A stretch of 64,000 nt of DNA from UBA11606 sp965243715 (GCA_965243715.1 CBDEVU010000009.1:124001-188000), one strand, 5' to 3'. Counted from the first letter of the stretch, positions 24,052 to 32,627 are shown. Numbers and translations are program-made. Notes: generated from the sequence alone by a model not told the origin.

Positions 24052-25167
24052 TCATGGCGCTCGCCCAGTGGGAAACGGTTCCCATGCCGCAGGTGTGGGT
24101 TTTCGGTGGCGGGCAGGGTCGCCGCGTCGGCCTCGGTGTTTTCGCCCGTGGCAGTTCCAGCAGGGTAGTTCGAGGTTGTCGATGTCGGTTGGTCCGCCAT
24201 TAGACCATTCTCGTGTGTGGTGGGCTTCGGTGCGGTCGATTGTTGCGCCACATTCGCTGCAGCCGCGATGGCGGGCGATAAGAGCAATCCACTGATCGCG
24301 ACTGGCTAGTCGGGTTGAGCGCCCGAGCCACAACGGTCGGCCGTCGCCTGCAAAGATCTGGCCGACGACCTCGGCGGTGGGTCCGAGTTCGATGAGTACT
24401 TCGTCGGGCACGGGACTGCCGTCAGCGAGTTCGGTGCTGCCAGTTTCGAGACAGTGCAGCAGGTGGACCATGTGCTTGGGATGCGGCTTGCCGTCGCGCT
24501 TAGCCCGTGCACCAGTAAGCAATCCCACCATCGCATCGGCGCGACGCTGCTTAGCCGTCCGAGTGTCGTCGGGGCCGATTTGGTTAGCGAACTCCCGTAA
24601 GGCAGCTAGAGCCCGCGCGCCGTTGATTGGGTCGAGGCGGCTCAAGATGTTGACCATCCCCTCGCCGTCAACCCAGTCAGTTACCTCGCGCAAACGACGT
24701 TGCCGGGCGTGACGCTTCTCGACCACTCCGCGAGATTCTCTGATGTTGACCCACTCGCGGGTCTTCTTTGCGAACCGGTCGGCGGGCAACTCTTTAGCCA
24801 AGGCCAGCAACTCCTCGGCCTCACTCGGCGATACCCGCGCCGCGGCCTCAGCACACACAGCGGCGTGCTCAGAAGTGATAACCCCGCTTGCCAACCCTTC
24901 GGCCACCGCGGGCATCTGCGCGAGCTGTGTAGCGACCTTGGCGTCTTGTTTGGACTGGCGGTTCGAGCGCCGCGACAACGAATGCCCCACAGAGGCCGCA
25001 TCAGCCCCAGAATCACCCAACGCGTCGATCCCAGCCAAGCACGCCAAACGACGTTCTTGCGCGTGAGCGATCACTCGATCAAGCCCACCAATGGTTGCGG
25101 TCAACTCCGGCCGAGACATTCCATGGAGAGCAACCTCGTCCATGTTGTTGTGCGCTTTCTGGAACAT
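24052..25167 (-). CDS. DUF222 / HNH endonuclease domain protein (13E12 repeat type)
   Basis: The 371-residue protein has an N-terminal DUF222 helical domain and a C-terminal HNH nuclease motif, with CSECGATI, EAHHTREWSNGGPTDIDNL and PCWNCHGRKHRG giving two Cys pairs and the catalytic His. Such genes are multi-copy, often mobile, in actinobacteria (the mycobacterial 13E12 family); their role is not settled. It has a near-consensus promoter giving a leaderless mRNA and lies beside an insertion sequence, so it may be accessory DNA. Confidence 0.88.
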   Translation of the reverse strand: MFQKAHNNMDEVALHGMSRPELTATIGGLDRVIAHAQERRLACLAGIDALGDSGADAASVGHSLSRRSNRQSKQDAKVATQLAQMPAVAEGLASGVITSEHAAVCAEAAARVSPSEAEELLALAKELPADRFAKKTREWVNIRESRGVVEKRHARQRRLREVTDWVDGEGMVNILSRLDPINGARALAALREFANQIGPDDTRTAKQRRADAMVGLLTGARAKRDGKPHPKHMVHLLHCLETGSTELADGSPVPDEVLIELGPTAEVVGQIFAGDGRPLWLGRSTRLASRDQWIALIARHRGCSECGATIDRTEAHHTREWSNGGPTDIDNLELPCWNCHGRKHRGRRGDPARHRKPTPAAWEPFPTGRAP

Positions 25168-25173
25168 GTGTAT

Positions 25174-25202
25174 ATTGTATCAAAACGAAATTAGAATGTC
25201 AA
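25174..25202 (-). promoter_or_regulatory. Near-consensus sigma-70 promoter of the HNH gene
   Basis: On the minus strand TTGACA (25197-25202) and TACAAT (25174-25179) are separated by exactly 17 bases. Only 6 bases separate the -10 box from the ATG, so transcription should begin at or next to the start codon. Confidence 0.8.
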
Positions 25203-25467
25203 CAAGAAATTCATACAAATCGCGCCGACAGTCGCGCATCCCACACAACCGACCGAACCCAACCTGTCACCAAACCCGCACTCTCCGAGAGTTTTGTAAC
25301 GGACCAGTCCCGTCAACAGCGGCCACGAGTTCAGGTTCTAGGTGGCAATGTTTGAAAAACGAGTACCTGTGTCGACTCCGACTCTTAGCGAGATTCGTCA
25401 ACCCGGTCGGCTTAGCCCCGAGGTAGTGGCGGAGGCTCAAGATTTGCTGGACCGTGTCGGGGGATTG
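25203..25467. other. Intergenic stretch left of the insertion sequence
   Basis: No confident gene is seen. One short plus-strand frame from about 25348 (MFEKRVPVSTPTLSEI...) has coding-like codons for some 40 residues and then runs into the IS; its original 3' end would have lain antisense in tRNA-Arg. It could be a truncated small gene or chance. Confidence 0.35.
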
Positions 25468-25482
25468 GTGCGCCCTCGGCAG
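25468..25482. repeat. Left 15-bp target-site duplication (copy of tRNA-Arg 3' end)
   Basis: GTGCGCCCTCGGCAG is identical to 26765-26779. The flanking bases differ on both sides, so the duplication is exactly 15 bp. Confidence 0.88.
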
Positions 25483-26764
25483 TGTGTTGGTTCAGGACAT
25501 CGGAACATGATGTGTCAAGACATCGGAACCTTGCCGGGGTGCAGGGTGGGCGATGTCGAAACGTCGTTTGGTCATCACCGCTGTTGTGATTGAGGGCCGC
25601 ACACACGCCGATGTCGCTGCCCAGTACGGGCTTTCCCGGTCGTGGGTGACTCGGCTGGTCGGCCGCTACCGCAGCGAAGGCGATGCCGCGTTCGAACCTC
25701 GATCACGCCGGCCACATACCTCACCGGCCCGGCTTGCAGATGTGGTGAACAAACAGATCGTGAACCTGCGCGTCGACCTCACCACACGCGGCCTCGATGC
25801 TGGTCCCCACACGATCCAATGGCACCTCGCGAACCAAGGCCACACCGTGTCGGTCTCCACCATTCGCCGACGCCTCGTGACCGCCGGACTCATCACCCCG
25901 GAACCCAAGAAACGACCCAAGAGCAGCTACATCCGTTTGAGGCCGATCTCCCGAACGAAACCTGGCAATCCGACTTCACCCACTACCGGCTAACCGGCGG
26001 AGCAGACACCGAGGTCCTAGTCTGGCTCGACGATCACTCCCGCTACGCACTCTCGGTCACCGCCCACCAGCGTGTCAGCGGCCTCATCGTTGTCGAAACA
26101 TTCACCAAAACCGCAGAACAACACGGCTTTCCTGCCTCGGTCCTCACCGACAACGGAATGGTCTACACGACACGTTTCGCCGGGTTCCGAGGCGGCCGCA
26201 ACGCCCTCGAGACCCGGCTCGCGGAACTCGAGATCCAGCAGAAGAACTCCGCCCCGAACCATCCCACCACCTGCGGCAAAGTCGAACGCTTCCACCAAAC
26301 ACTCAAGAAATGGCTCACCGCCCAACAACCCCAACCCGCCTCCATCGCCGAACTGCAGACGCTGATCGACGCCTTCGTCGATGAATACAACCACCGACGA
26401 CCCCACCGATCCCTCGGCCGAACCACACCCGCAGTCGCCTACCAACGCCTCCCCAAGACTGGCCCGGCAGGCACTGACGTCGGCCCGCACTACCGCATCA
26501 GACGCGACCGCATCGACAAAACCGGAGCCGTCTCACTCCGCCGCGCCGGACGCATGCACCACATCTCCATCGGCCGGCCACTCAAAGGAACAGCGGTCAT
26601 CATGCTCATCAACGACCTCGACATCCGCGTTATCAACACCACCACCGGAGAACTCCTCCGACACCTCACCCTCAACCCAAGCACCGACTACCAACCACGC
26701 TTCAAAACATGAAGAAACCCCCGAACCGCAGGTTCAGGTGTTTCCGATGTCGTGAAACATCACA
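25483..26764 (+). mobile_element. IS481-family insertion sequence in the 3' end of tRNA-Arg
   Basis: The element is 1282 bp. Its ends form 23-bp inverted repeats matching at 20 positions (25483-25505, starting TGTGTTGGTTCAGGACATCG, and the complement of 26742-26764). A 15-bp target duplication flanks it, within the range known for IS481. It holds one DDE transposase gene broken by a -1 frameshift. Internal copies of ACATCGGAAC lie near the left end. It entered the T-arm/acceptor region of tRNA-Arg. Confidence 0.9.
25553..26712 (+). pseudogene. IS481-family transposase, frameshifted
   Basis: The first part (25553 to about 25936) encodes two helix-turn-helix segments (HADVAAQYGLSRSWVTRLVG, VSVSTIRRRLVTAGLI) ending PEPKKRPKSSYIR. 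The sense then continues in the -1 frame with FEADLPNETWQSDFTHY, LTDNGMVYTTRFAGF and VERFHQTLKKWL, giving the D, D and E of the catalytic triad. The frames join at CCGTTTGA (25933-25940), where one T appears to be missing. No classical slippery heptamer is there, so it is probably inactive, though a programmed shift or a sequence error is possible. Confidence 0.85.
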
Positions 26765-26779
26765 GTGCGCCCTCGGCAG
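26765..26779. repeat. Right 15-bp target-site duplication, inside tRNA-Arg
   Basis: This copy forms the last bases of the intact tRNA-Arg gene plus three bases beyond it, so the duplication restored the gene on insertion. Confidence 0.88.
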
Positions 26780-26839
26780 GACTCGAACCTGCGCACACGC
26801 CTCCGGAGGGCGATGCTCTATCCGCTGAGCTACGAGGGC
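26768..26839 (-). tRNA. tRNA-Arg (anticodon CCG)
   Basis: The minus strand folds as a cloverleaf with acceptor stem GCCCTCG/CGAGGGC, D arm GCTCAGCGGATAGAGC, anticodon loop CTCCGGA (CCG, reading CGG) and T arm GCAGG-TTCGAGT-CCTGC, with discriminator G. CCA is not encoded. Its 3' flank is now IS sequence. It is divergent from argS, the synthetase that charges it. Confidence 0.93.
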
Positions 26840-26902
26840 TGGTCCCGGGGGATCCATCGTCATCCTAGCGGCTATCGACGACAGCGCGCGGGGTGCCGCC
26901 GG

Positions 26903-26908
26903 TAGGAT
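26903..26908 (+). promoter_or_regulatory. Predicted -10 box of argS
   Basis: TAGGAT lies 10 bases before ATG 26919, and no Shine-Dalgarno sequence is seen. Confidence 0.4.
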
Positions 26909-26918
26909 CGTTGCCTCT

Positions 26919-28526
26919 ATGGACGTTCGAGATCATCTCCGTGCCGCCCTAGCCGACGCCCTAGCTCAAGAGGGCCTAGCCACACGCGTCGAGGAGATTG
27001 TCCTTGAGCGTCCGGCCAAGCGCGACCACGGCGACTGGTCGAGCAATGTTGCCCTTGCTCTAGCCAAGCAAGCGGGTCGAAATCCCCGTCAACTTGGGCA
27101 GCAACTCGCCGCAACGATCAGCGCCAACCCGCCCGCCCACGTCACTAGCGTTGAGATTGCCGGTCCCGGGTTTGTGAACTTCTGCCTCGCCGACACTTGG
27201 CTGCATGCGGTACTGACCGATGTCCTAACCGCGGGGGTCGAGAACTACGCTCGCCACGATTTAGGGGCCGGTGTTCATGTCAACATCGAGTTCGTATCGG
27301 CGAATCCCAACAAACCCCTGCATGCCGGTCATGGACGGGGCGCGTGTTACGGCGACTCTGTTGCCCGGCTTCGGGAGCGCTGCGGCTATGAAGTAACGCG
27401 TGAGTATTACATCAACGATCGCGGCGTGCAGATGAGCAAGTACGCAGAGTCGCTAGCCGCTCGTAAGCGGGGTGAGGAACCGCCCGAGGGTGGCTACCAC
27501 GGCGACTATCTCATCGGTTGGGCGGCGGAGATGCCCGACGATGCCGACCCTTTCGAATGGGGGCGCGAGCGGGGTTTGGCCAGCCATCGAGCCACCCTGG
27601 AAGCGCTCAATATCCACCACGATGTCTGGTTCAGCGAACGTTCGCTAGTCGCGAGCGGCGCCATCGAAGAGACCATCAACGACCTCCGTTCGCACAACGC
27701 CGTGTTTGACGCCGACGGTGCGACTTGGCTCCGTAGTACCGACCAAGGCGACGACAAGGACCGTGTTCTCGTGAAGAGTGACGGCGATCTCACCTACCTC
27801 ACACCCGACATTGCCTACCACCGTGACAAGTTCTCGCGAAGCGACGTGTTGTTCAACGTGTGGGGTGCCGACCATCATGGCTACGTCGCACGAATGAAGG
27901 CAGCGATGTATCTACTCGGTCACGATCCTGGCGAACTCGACATTGCCATTACCCAGATGGTCGACCTCATCAGTGACGGCGAGCCGGTCGCCATGTCGGG
28001 GCGCACTGGCAACTTCATCGAACTCGACGAGGTCATCAACGAGGTGGGTGCCGATGCGGCCCGCTTTACTTACCTGATTCAGTCGGTCGACAGCCGCCAG
28101 ACCTTTGACCTAGACGAGGTCGCGTCGCGGGGCATGGACAATCCTGTGTTTTACGTTCAGTACGCTCACGCCCGCATCTGTTCGATCATCGCCAAAGCGG
28201 CCGCGGCCGGAGTCGAGCCTGCCCCGTTGGCTGACCTCGATCTGTCGCTGTTGGTCCACGTTCGAGAGCTGGCGATTCTCCGTTCGCTGGAGACGCTGCC
28301 CGACACGGTGATGGTGGCTAACGCGGATGATGGCCCGCACCGCATTGTTGCCTGGGCACGCGAGCAGGCCGCGGCGCTCCATGGCTTCTACCACGACTGT
28401 TACGTGATGGGCGATGGCATCAGCGCCGAACTTACTCAAGCCCGTTTGGCGCTCGTAGCGGCATCTCAGGTCGGTCTGCGGATCGCCCTCGACCTTCTCG
28501 GCGTATCCGCGCCGGAGTCGATGTAG
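26919..28526 (+). CDS. argS: Arginyl-tRNA synthetase
   Basis: This class I synthetase has 535 residues: an N-terminal Add-1 domain (GDWSSNVALALAKQAGRNP), the HIGH equivalent HAGHGRG in SANPNKPLHAGHGRG, LTYLTPDIAYHRDKF, WGADHHGYVARMKAA, a KMSKS-equivalent loop AMSGRTGNF, and a C-terminal DALR domain (YVQYAHARICSI). argS followed by lysA, hom and thrC is a conserved actinobacterial order, here broken by an insertion after lysA. Confidence 0.96.
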   Translation: MDVRDHLRAALADALAQEGLATRVEEIVLERPAKRDHGDWSSNVALALAKQAGRNPRQLGQQLAATISANPPAHVTSVEIAGPGFVNFCLADTWLHAVLTDVLTAGVENYARHDLGAGVHVNIEFVSANPNKPLHAGHGRGACYGDSVARLRERCGYEVTREYYINDRGVQMSKYAESLAARKRGEEPPEGGYHGDYLIGWAAEMPDDADPFEWGRERGLASHRATLEALNIHHDVWFSERSLVASGAIEETINDLRSHNAVFDADGATWLRSTDQGDDKDRVLVKSDGDLTYLTPDIAYHRDKFSRSDVLFNVWGADHHGYVARMKAAMYLLGHDPGELDIAITQMVDLISDGEPVAMSGRTGNFIELDEVINEVGADAARFTYLIQSVDSRQTFDLDEVASRGMDNPVFYVQYAHARICSIIAKAAAAGVEPAPLADLDLSLLVHVRELAILRSLETLPDTVMVANADDGPHRIVAWAREQAAALHGFYHDCYVMGDGISAELTQARLALVAASQVGLRIALDLLGVSAPESM

Positions 28527-28542
28527 CGGTAGACCTAGCCGA

Positions 28543-29808
28543 ATGCGCCCGATCCCTCTCCGCCTTCTTCCCGACTACGCCGACGTCATCGACGATCGGT
28601 TGTTCATCGGTGGCTGCGATGTCCTCGAACTGGCGGCCGAGTTCGGTACTCCGCTTTTTGTATACGACGAGCAGCACTTGCGCGATCGCTGCCGGGAAGC
28701 CGTCGCGGCCTTTGGTCCAGGGGTGGCCTACGCCACCAAGGCGTTCCTTTGTTCAGCCATGGCCAAACTTGCCTACGAAGAAGGTATGCATCTCGATGTG
28801 GCTACCGGCGGGGAACTCCACATCGCGCTCAACGCGGGCGTGGCCCCCGAGAAACTCGTTATGCACGGTAACAACAAGGCTGCGTGGGAACTGCGCATGG
28901 CTATCGAGGCGGGTGTCGGTCGCATCGTCGTCGACAGTTTCGACGAACTTGATCGCTTGGTCGAGATTCATGCCGAGACGGGAGTGGTTGCTCCGGTTCT
29001 GCTCCGCCTCACACCTGGGATAAAGGCCGAGACCCACGACTTCATTGCTACAGGCCAAGACGATTCCAAGTTTGGCTTCACGGTGTCGACCGGTGCCGCG
29101 GCGGCGGCCATCGAGCGGGCGGCGAACGCTGATTCGGTTGCCTTGATGGGGGTACACGCCCATATCGGCAGCCAGGTTTTCGCGGTTAGCTCGTTCGCCA
29201 AGGCGGTGGCGATCATTGCTGAAGTCGCGGCCCCGTGGGGTTTGCCAGAAATGTCGGTCGGGGGCGGCCTCGGCGTCGCGTACATCACTGACGAGCGAGC
29301 CCCGACGATCAAAGAGTGGGGCCGGTCGGTTCGCGATGCGTGTGAGGCGGCGGGCGTCACGGCTCGCGTTATGGCCGAACCAGGCCGCTCGATCGTTGCC
29401 GCGGCGGCGGTCACGCTCTACACCGTCGGCACTATCAAGGAGATCCCCGGTATCCGCACCTATGTCGCGGTTGACGGTGGGATGAGCGACAACCCGCGCC
29501 CGGTACTCTACGGCTCAGGCTACGAGACCTTCGCTCCCCGCGCGGTGGGCGCCGACCGTCCGCGACTAGCGACCGTGGTCGGAAAGCATTGCGAGTCGGG
29601 CGACGTTCTTGTGCGCGATGCATTGCTTCCCTCTGACCTTGTGGTTGGCGACATTATCGCCACGCCTGTCACCGGCGCTTACGGTCACTCCATGGGATCC
29701 AACTACAATAAGGTGCTGCGACCCCCGGTCGTGTTTTGTCGCGAGGGCGACGCTCGCCTAGTTGTGCGGAGGGAGACCTTTCACGATCTCACCCGACTCG
29801 ACGTCTGA
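28543..29808 (+). CDS. lysA: Diaminopimelate decarboxylase
   Basis: This PLP enzyme makes L-lysine from meso-diaminopimelate. The 421-residue protein has VAYATKAFLCSAM with the Schiff-base Lys, MHGNNKAAWELRMA, VHAHIGSQVF, GGGLGVAYI, EPGRSIVAAAAV and the C-terminal CESGDVLVRDALLP with the active-site Cys. ATG 28543 starts 16 bases after argS. A TAGACC box lies 7 bases upstream, a weak match to the local -10 form. Confidence 0.96.
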   Translation: MRPIPLRLLPDYADVIDDRLFIGGCDVLELAAEFGTPLFVYDEQHLRDRCREAVAAFGPGVAYATKAFLCSAMAKLAYEEGMHLDVATGGELHIALNAGVAPEKLVMHGNNKAAWELRMAIEAGVGRIVVDSFDELDRLVEIHAETGVVAPVLLRLTPGIKAETHDFIATGQDDSKFGFTVSTGAAAAAIERAANADSVALMGVHAHIGSQVFAVSSFAKAVAIIAEVAAPWGLPEMSVGGGLGVAYITDERAPTIKEWGRSVRDACEAAGVTARVMAEPGRSIVAAAAVTLYTVGTIKEIPGIRTYVAVDGGMSDNPRPVLYGSGYETFAPRAVGADRPRLATVVGKHCESGDVLVRDALLPSDLVVGDIIATPVTGAYGHSMGSNYNKVLRPPVVFCREGDARLVVRRETFHDLTRLDV

Positions 29809-29866
29809 CCCTACGCCCGCCAGCCACCCATCAGCCGACTTTCACTAACCTCATTGCCGAGTACAA

Positions 29867-30568
29867 TTAATACTGAAACGAGTCAGCGCCGTAGCGAGCG
29901 AAGTAGTAGTGGACGGCCCTTGAAGCGACCTCGAACATTAGCTCGTACATCTCATCGATCGACCAAGGATTTTCGCGGAAGAAGAAACTGCCGCGATTGA
30001 ACGAACCCTTCTCGCCTTGGTTGACGACGTTGACCTGGTTGAGTGGACCGAACATGGCGATCGTGCTTACGCGATCGAGGATTCTGCTGTTTTCAGCAAA
30101 GTCACACCCGTAACCGAAGCAGAGAAACGGGACGATCGTCTCTGTCATCATCGCGGTACGAAATCCAATCACGTTCTTGCCCAACCGCTCAATGGCGTTG
30201 CCCTTGGCCTGCTTCTTTTTGCCCTCAGTTGCTCGGAGTTCATTTGTTCCTTGATTCTTGACTTCTGTGGTCAGGATCGGATGGGGAGTCCCGTCCCGAT
30301 CCACGATCGACAGAAACCCGCCGTCAGGCCTCATCGATGACGTGTTGAAGTGGCAGTGGAAGTCCACGTCTGGGAAGGACTCTCGAAGCGCGCCGACCAC
30401 GTCGGCTACCTTCCATTGCGAATCGTGTACTAACTTAACCCCGAACTCGTTGATCAGTCGATCCACGACGCGCTGGAGCGCAACACCAAGATCCGACTCC
30501 TGTTTCTTTGATGTAGTGTTGATGACCGTGCCCGTGCGTTGGTTCCTGAGGTCTGCCCTGCGAGCCAT
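29867..30568 (-). CDS. EcoRI-like type II restriction endonuclease
   Basis: The 233-residue protein matches the EcoRI family. The catalytic motif is PDGG (Asp82) followed by TTEVKNQG (Glu102, Lys104), keeping EcoRI's spacing of 20 and 2 residues. GNAIERLGKN (123-132) matches the EcoRI recognition segment GNAIER, whose Asn, Ala and Arg contact GAATTC. The C-terminal FEVASRAVHYYFARYG also resembles EcoRI. Predicted cleavage is therefore GAATTC. It is shorter than EcoRI (277). It starts 5 bases after the methyltransferase stop, as the second gene of an M-R operon of lower G+C than its surroundings. Confidence 0.85.
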   Translation of the reverse strand: MARRADLRNQRTGTVINTTSKKQESDLGVALQRVVDRLINEFGVKLVHDSQWKVADVVGALRESFPDVDFHCHFNTSSMRPDGGFLSIVDRDGTPHPILTTEVKNQGTNELRATEGKKKQAKGNAIERLGKNVIGFRTAMMTETIVPFLCFGYGCDFAENSRILDRVSTIAMFGPLNQVNVVNQGEKGSFNRGSFFFRENPWSIDEMYELMFEVASRAVHYYFARYGADSFQY

Positions 30569-30573
30569 GCCGT

Positions 30574-31728
30574 CTAGCCCTTCTTACGAAGCAGGAATAA
30601 GTGTTCGGTTACATGCGTGCGTCGAGCGCGCAAGTTGCGACTACCTCTGAACGTGTTGTGTTTGAGATGCACCTCACGTACGGGACCGAATTCGGCAAGT
30701 AGTTCCCTCAATTGTTTCGGGCTAATAAAGCCTTCGTCGTTGAACGACAACAACACGTATCGCGTGTCGACTCTGCTAATAAGATCAGCGAGCTGTTCGA
30801 AGGATCTGCGCTTCTGGTTGTAGAGCGACCGGTTCCAGTCAGGCGGGATACCGGACACTCGTGATATTTCCTCCGGCTCGGAGTATCCAACGAGAAGATT
30901 CAACATGAAGTAATTGGAGCCATATGGGTGTTGGTTATACGGCGGATCGAGGTAGACGAGGTCGAAGTCGCCGACATTAGAGATAAGATCGTTCGCGTCT
31001 GTCTGGCGCACGTCCACCTCGCATTCGAAGTTGCTCAGGACGGGCGTATGGAGCCGGATTTGTCCCATGATTCGTTCGAGCGCATCGGAGGCTGAGCCCC
31101 CGAACTTGCCCTTGCCGGTATCTTTATCCTTATAGAATCCCTTGAAGACTCCTGCCGTGTTTGCATGAACGGACGCGGCGGACAGGAGCGGACCTAGCAG
31201 TAGTTCGAAGAGAGCGGGGTCTTGCTCTCCGATAAGCGTCCTGAACTGATCCAGCCTTCTAGCGTTATCGCGGGTGTAGAAGACCCGTTCGCCGAACTCG
31301 ATTGCTTGGTCGTTCTTCGGAGAGTATAGCCGTTCGATGAACCCAGACTCGCCGATTAGACCGGAGTCGACTGCTCGGTTCAAGTTCTCTACGAGGCTCT
31401 CGAGTTCGCCGCAGTCAACCTCGGAGCGGTTCGCGAGGTAGCAACTCGCCACCACGCTGGCGTAAGACTCGATGTCGTTCACCACGAGTTGCGAAGCGAA
31501 AGACTTGAAGAGTCGTGACACCACTCCGGAACCGGCGAAGGCATCCAAGACACGCAGCTTCTCTTTCCCGAGTTCCGTACAGACCTTGGCGGTTGCCTGA
31601 CTTATCGGTTTGAGGAGTTGTCGCTTGTTTCCTATGTACGTGATGATCTGTCGGAGGTAGTACTCGGAGTCCTCACCAAGCGATTCCCCCGGTTCGAAGA
31701 GCTCTAGCTGAGATTTTGCATTAACCAT
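30574..31728 (-). CDS. D12-class DNA adenine methyltransferase
   Basis: The 384-residue protein has the D12 (Dam/FokI-type) motifs: YIGNKRQLL (31-39), the SAM site LDAFAGSGVV (61-70) and the catalytic DPPYN (about 261-265), with LSFNDEGFI further on. It should methylate adenine-N6 in the site cut by the partner nuclease. ATG 31728 follows GGAAGGA; an in-frame GTG at 31755 is less likely. M.EcoRI itself belongs to a different methylase family, so the pairing is unusual. A GAATTC lies within this gene at 30688. Confidence 0.87.
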   Translation of the reverse strand: MVNAKSQLELFEPGESLGEDSEYYLRQIITYIGNKRQLLKPISQATAKVCTELGKEKLRVLDAFAGSGVVSRLFKSFASQLVVNDIESYASVVASCYLANRSEVDCGELESLVENLNRAVDSGLIGESGFIERLYSPKNDQAIEFGERVFYTRDNARRLDQFRTLIGEQDPALFELLLGPLLSAASVHANTAGVFKGFYKDKDTGKGKFGGSASDALERIMGQIRLHTPVLSNFECEVDVRQTDANDLISNVGDFDLVYLDPPYNQHPYGSNYFMLNLLVGYSEPEEISRVSGIPPDWNRSLYNQKRRSFEQLADLISRVDTRYVLLSFNDEGFISPKQLRELLAEFGPVREVHLKHNTFRGSRNLRARRTHVTEHLFLLRKKG

Positions 31729-31961
31729 TTCAGCGCAATCCTTCCATCGCGGCACGCTACGGACACACCTACCCTACCTCGATCAGACCCTCCCATGAGG
31801 ACAAAAATGAGCCACTGTCGAAGGTTGTCCGGTGAGCTAACGAGGGACAAGATCGAAATCGCGAGTGCGGACTCGGCGCTTCGTGAGAGGGGCCAGGCGA
31901 GGTGTTCTCCGTTTTGTGATACACCTGAGTCTGGGGAAATGTTCCGGGGAACGAATCCACG

Positions 31962-32018
31962 ATGCGAACACATCGATATCTTGAGGAGTTCCGCCGCGAA
32001 ACGGTGCAGCTATATTGA
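31962..32018 (+). pseudogene. Remnant of an IS3-type transposase OrfA N-terminus
   Basis: The frame reads MRTHRYLEEFRRETVQLY then stops. The R-Y-x-E-E-F-R-R-E-x-V-x-L pattern is the characteristic beginning of IS3/HTH_Tnp_1 OrfA proteins. Nothing downstream continues the family, so it is a relic. Confidence 0.5.
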
Positions 32019-32124
32019 GGCCATGATTGACGAGATTGTCGAGCGGCTATTGTGGGGGAACTCTGGACGCTGCATGTTGAGGGATCGAAGACCGAGGGGT
32101 CACCAGCACGGATGGCTGTCTGCT

Positions 32125-32232
32125 CTCCACGCAGACAACGAGTAATGTTTCGCTGAACCCAATAGTGAACAGCTTTCGCTCCTGCTCAGCTGGGTATTCT
32201 GGAGCGTAGAAGTTCGTCAATCGGGTGGTCAT
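32125..32232 (-). pseudogene. Possible remnant of a BrnT-type toxin
   Basis: The minus-strand frame contains EYPAEQERKLFTIGFSETLL followed by VVCVE, resembling the central BrnT pattern E-R-x-x-x-I-G-x-S-x-x-x-L-L-V-V. The expected following arginine-rich segment is missing and no antitoxin gene is seen. Weakly supported. Confidence 0.25.
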
Positions 32233-32339
32233 AAAGAAGGCTACGGTGGGCGAGCGCGCTGACCAATATGCGACTATGGTGAGGTGAGTGACGACGACCT
32301 CGAGTCGTTCGGCTGATTGTCACTGTGGGAGGAAGCGTA

Positions 32340-32627
32340 ATGCGTGCAGTGTTGGCTGGCATCGGCCTTGTTCTTCTATTGTCGGCTTGCGGTAACGGTG
32401 GGGACGACGGCGGCAGGTCTTTGCCTCCGATTGAGGCATACTTCTTCAATGGATCCGACAACCTGAAGACCAAAGAGCGTATCACCGAACTCTGTGAGGG
32501 AACGCCGGAACGGCTGGTTAACGTGACGTTCCAAGGCAAAGCGATCTACGGGTTTACTGAGTTCCACGCAGGATACATCGCCGACCGTGAGCCTGACATC
32601 GTGCAGTCGTATACGTGCGGGAGATAG
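32340..32627 (+). CDS. Small lipoprotein, unknown function
   Basis: The 95-residue protein has a lipoprotein signal, MRAVLAGIGLVLLLSACGNG, with lipobox LSAC and predicted lipidation at Cys19. The mature part begins with a Gly/Asp linker and has two further Cys (TELCEGTP and the C-terminal YTCGR) that could form a disulfide. ATG 32340 has a strong GGGAGGA site 6 bases upstream, unlike the leaderless genes around it. No family is recognised. It lies at the edge of the restriction-modification island. Confidence 0.65.
   Translation: MRAVLAGIGLVLLLSACGNGGDDGGRSLPPIEAYFFNGSDNLKTKERITELCEGTPERLVNVTFQGKAIYGFTEFHAGYIADREPDIVQSYTCGR

Larger units (their letters stand above)
31729..32339. other. Decayed intergenic region with mobile-element fragments
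   Basis: No intact gene is supported in these 611 bases. Two remnants are visible: an IS3-type OrfA start (31962-32018, plus strand) and a fragment resembling a BrnT toxin (about 32125-32232, minus strand). The rest shows nothing I can identify. Confidence 0.5.

Noticed and set aside
25468..26779. Integrase-type att sites flanking a genomic island at tRNA-Arg
   Set aside because: The 15-bp direct repeats abut IS481-type inverted repeats exactly and no integrase is present, so they are target-site duplications.
31795..32145. Plus-strand frame of 116 codons after the methyltransferase
   Set aside because: It has mixed codon use, no domain and spans the out-of-frame OrfA relic.
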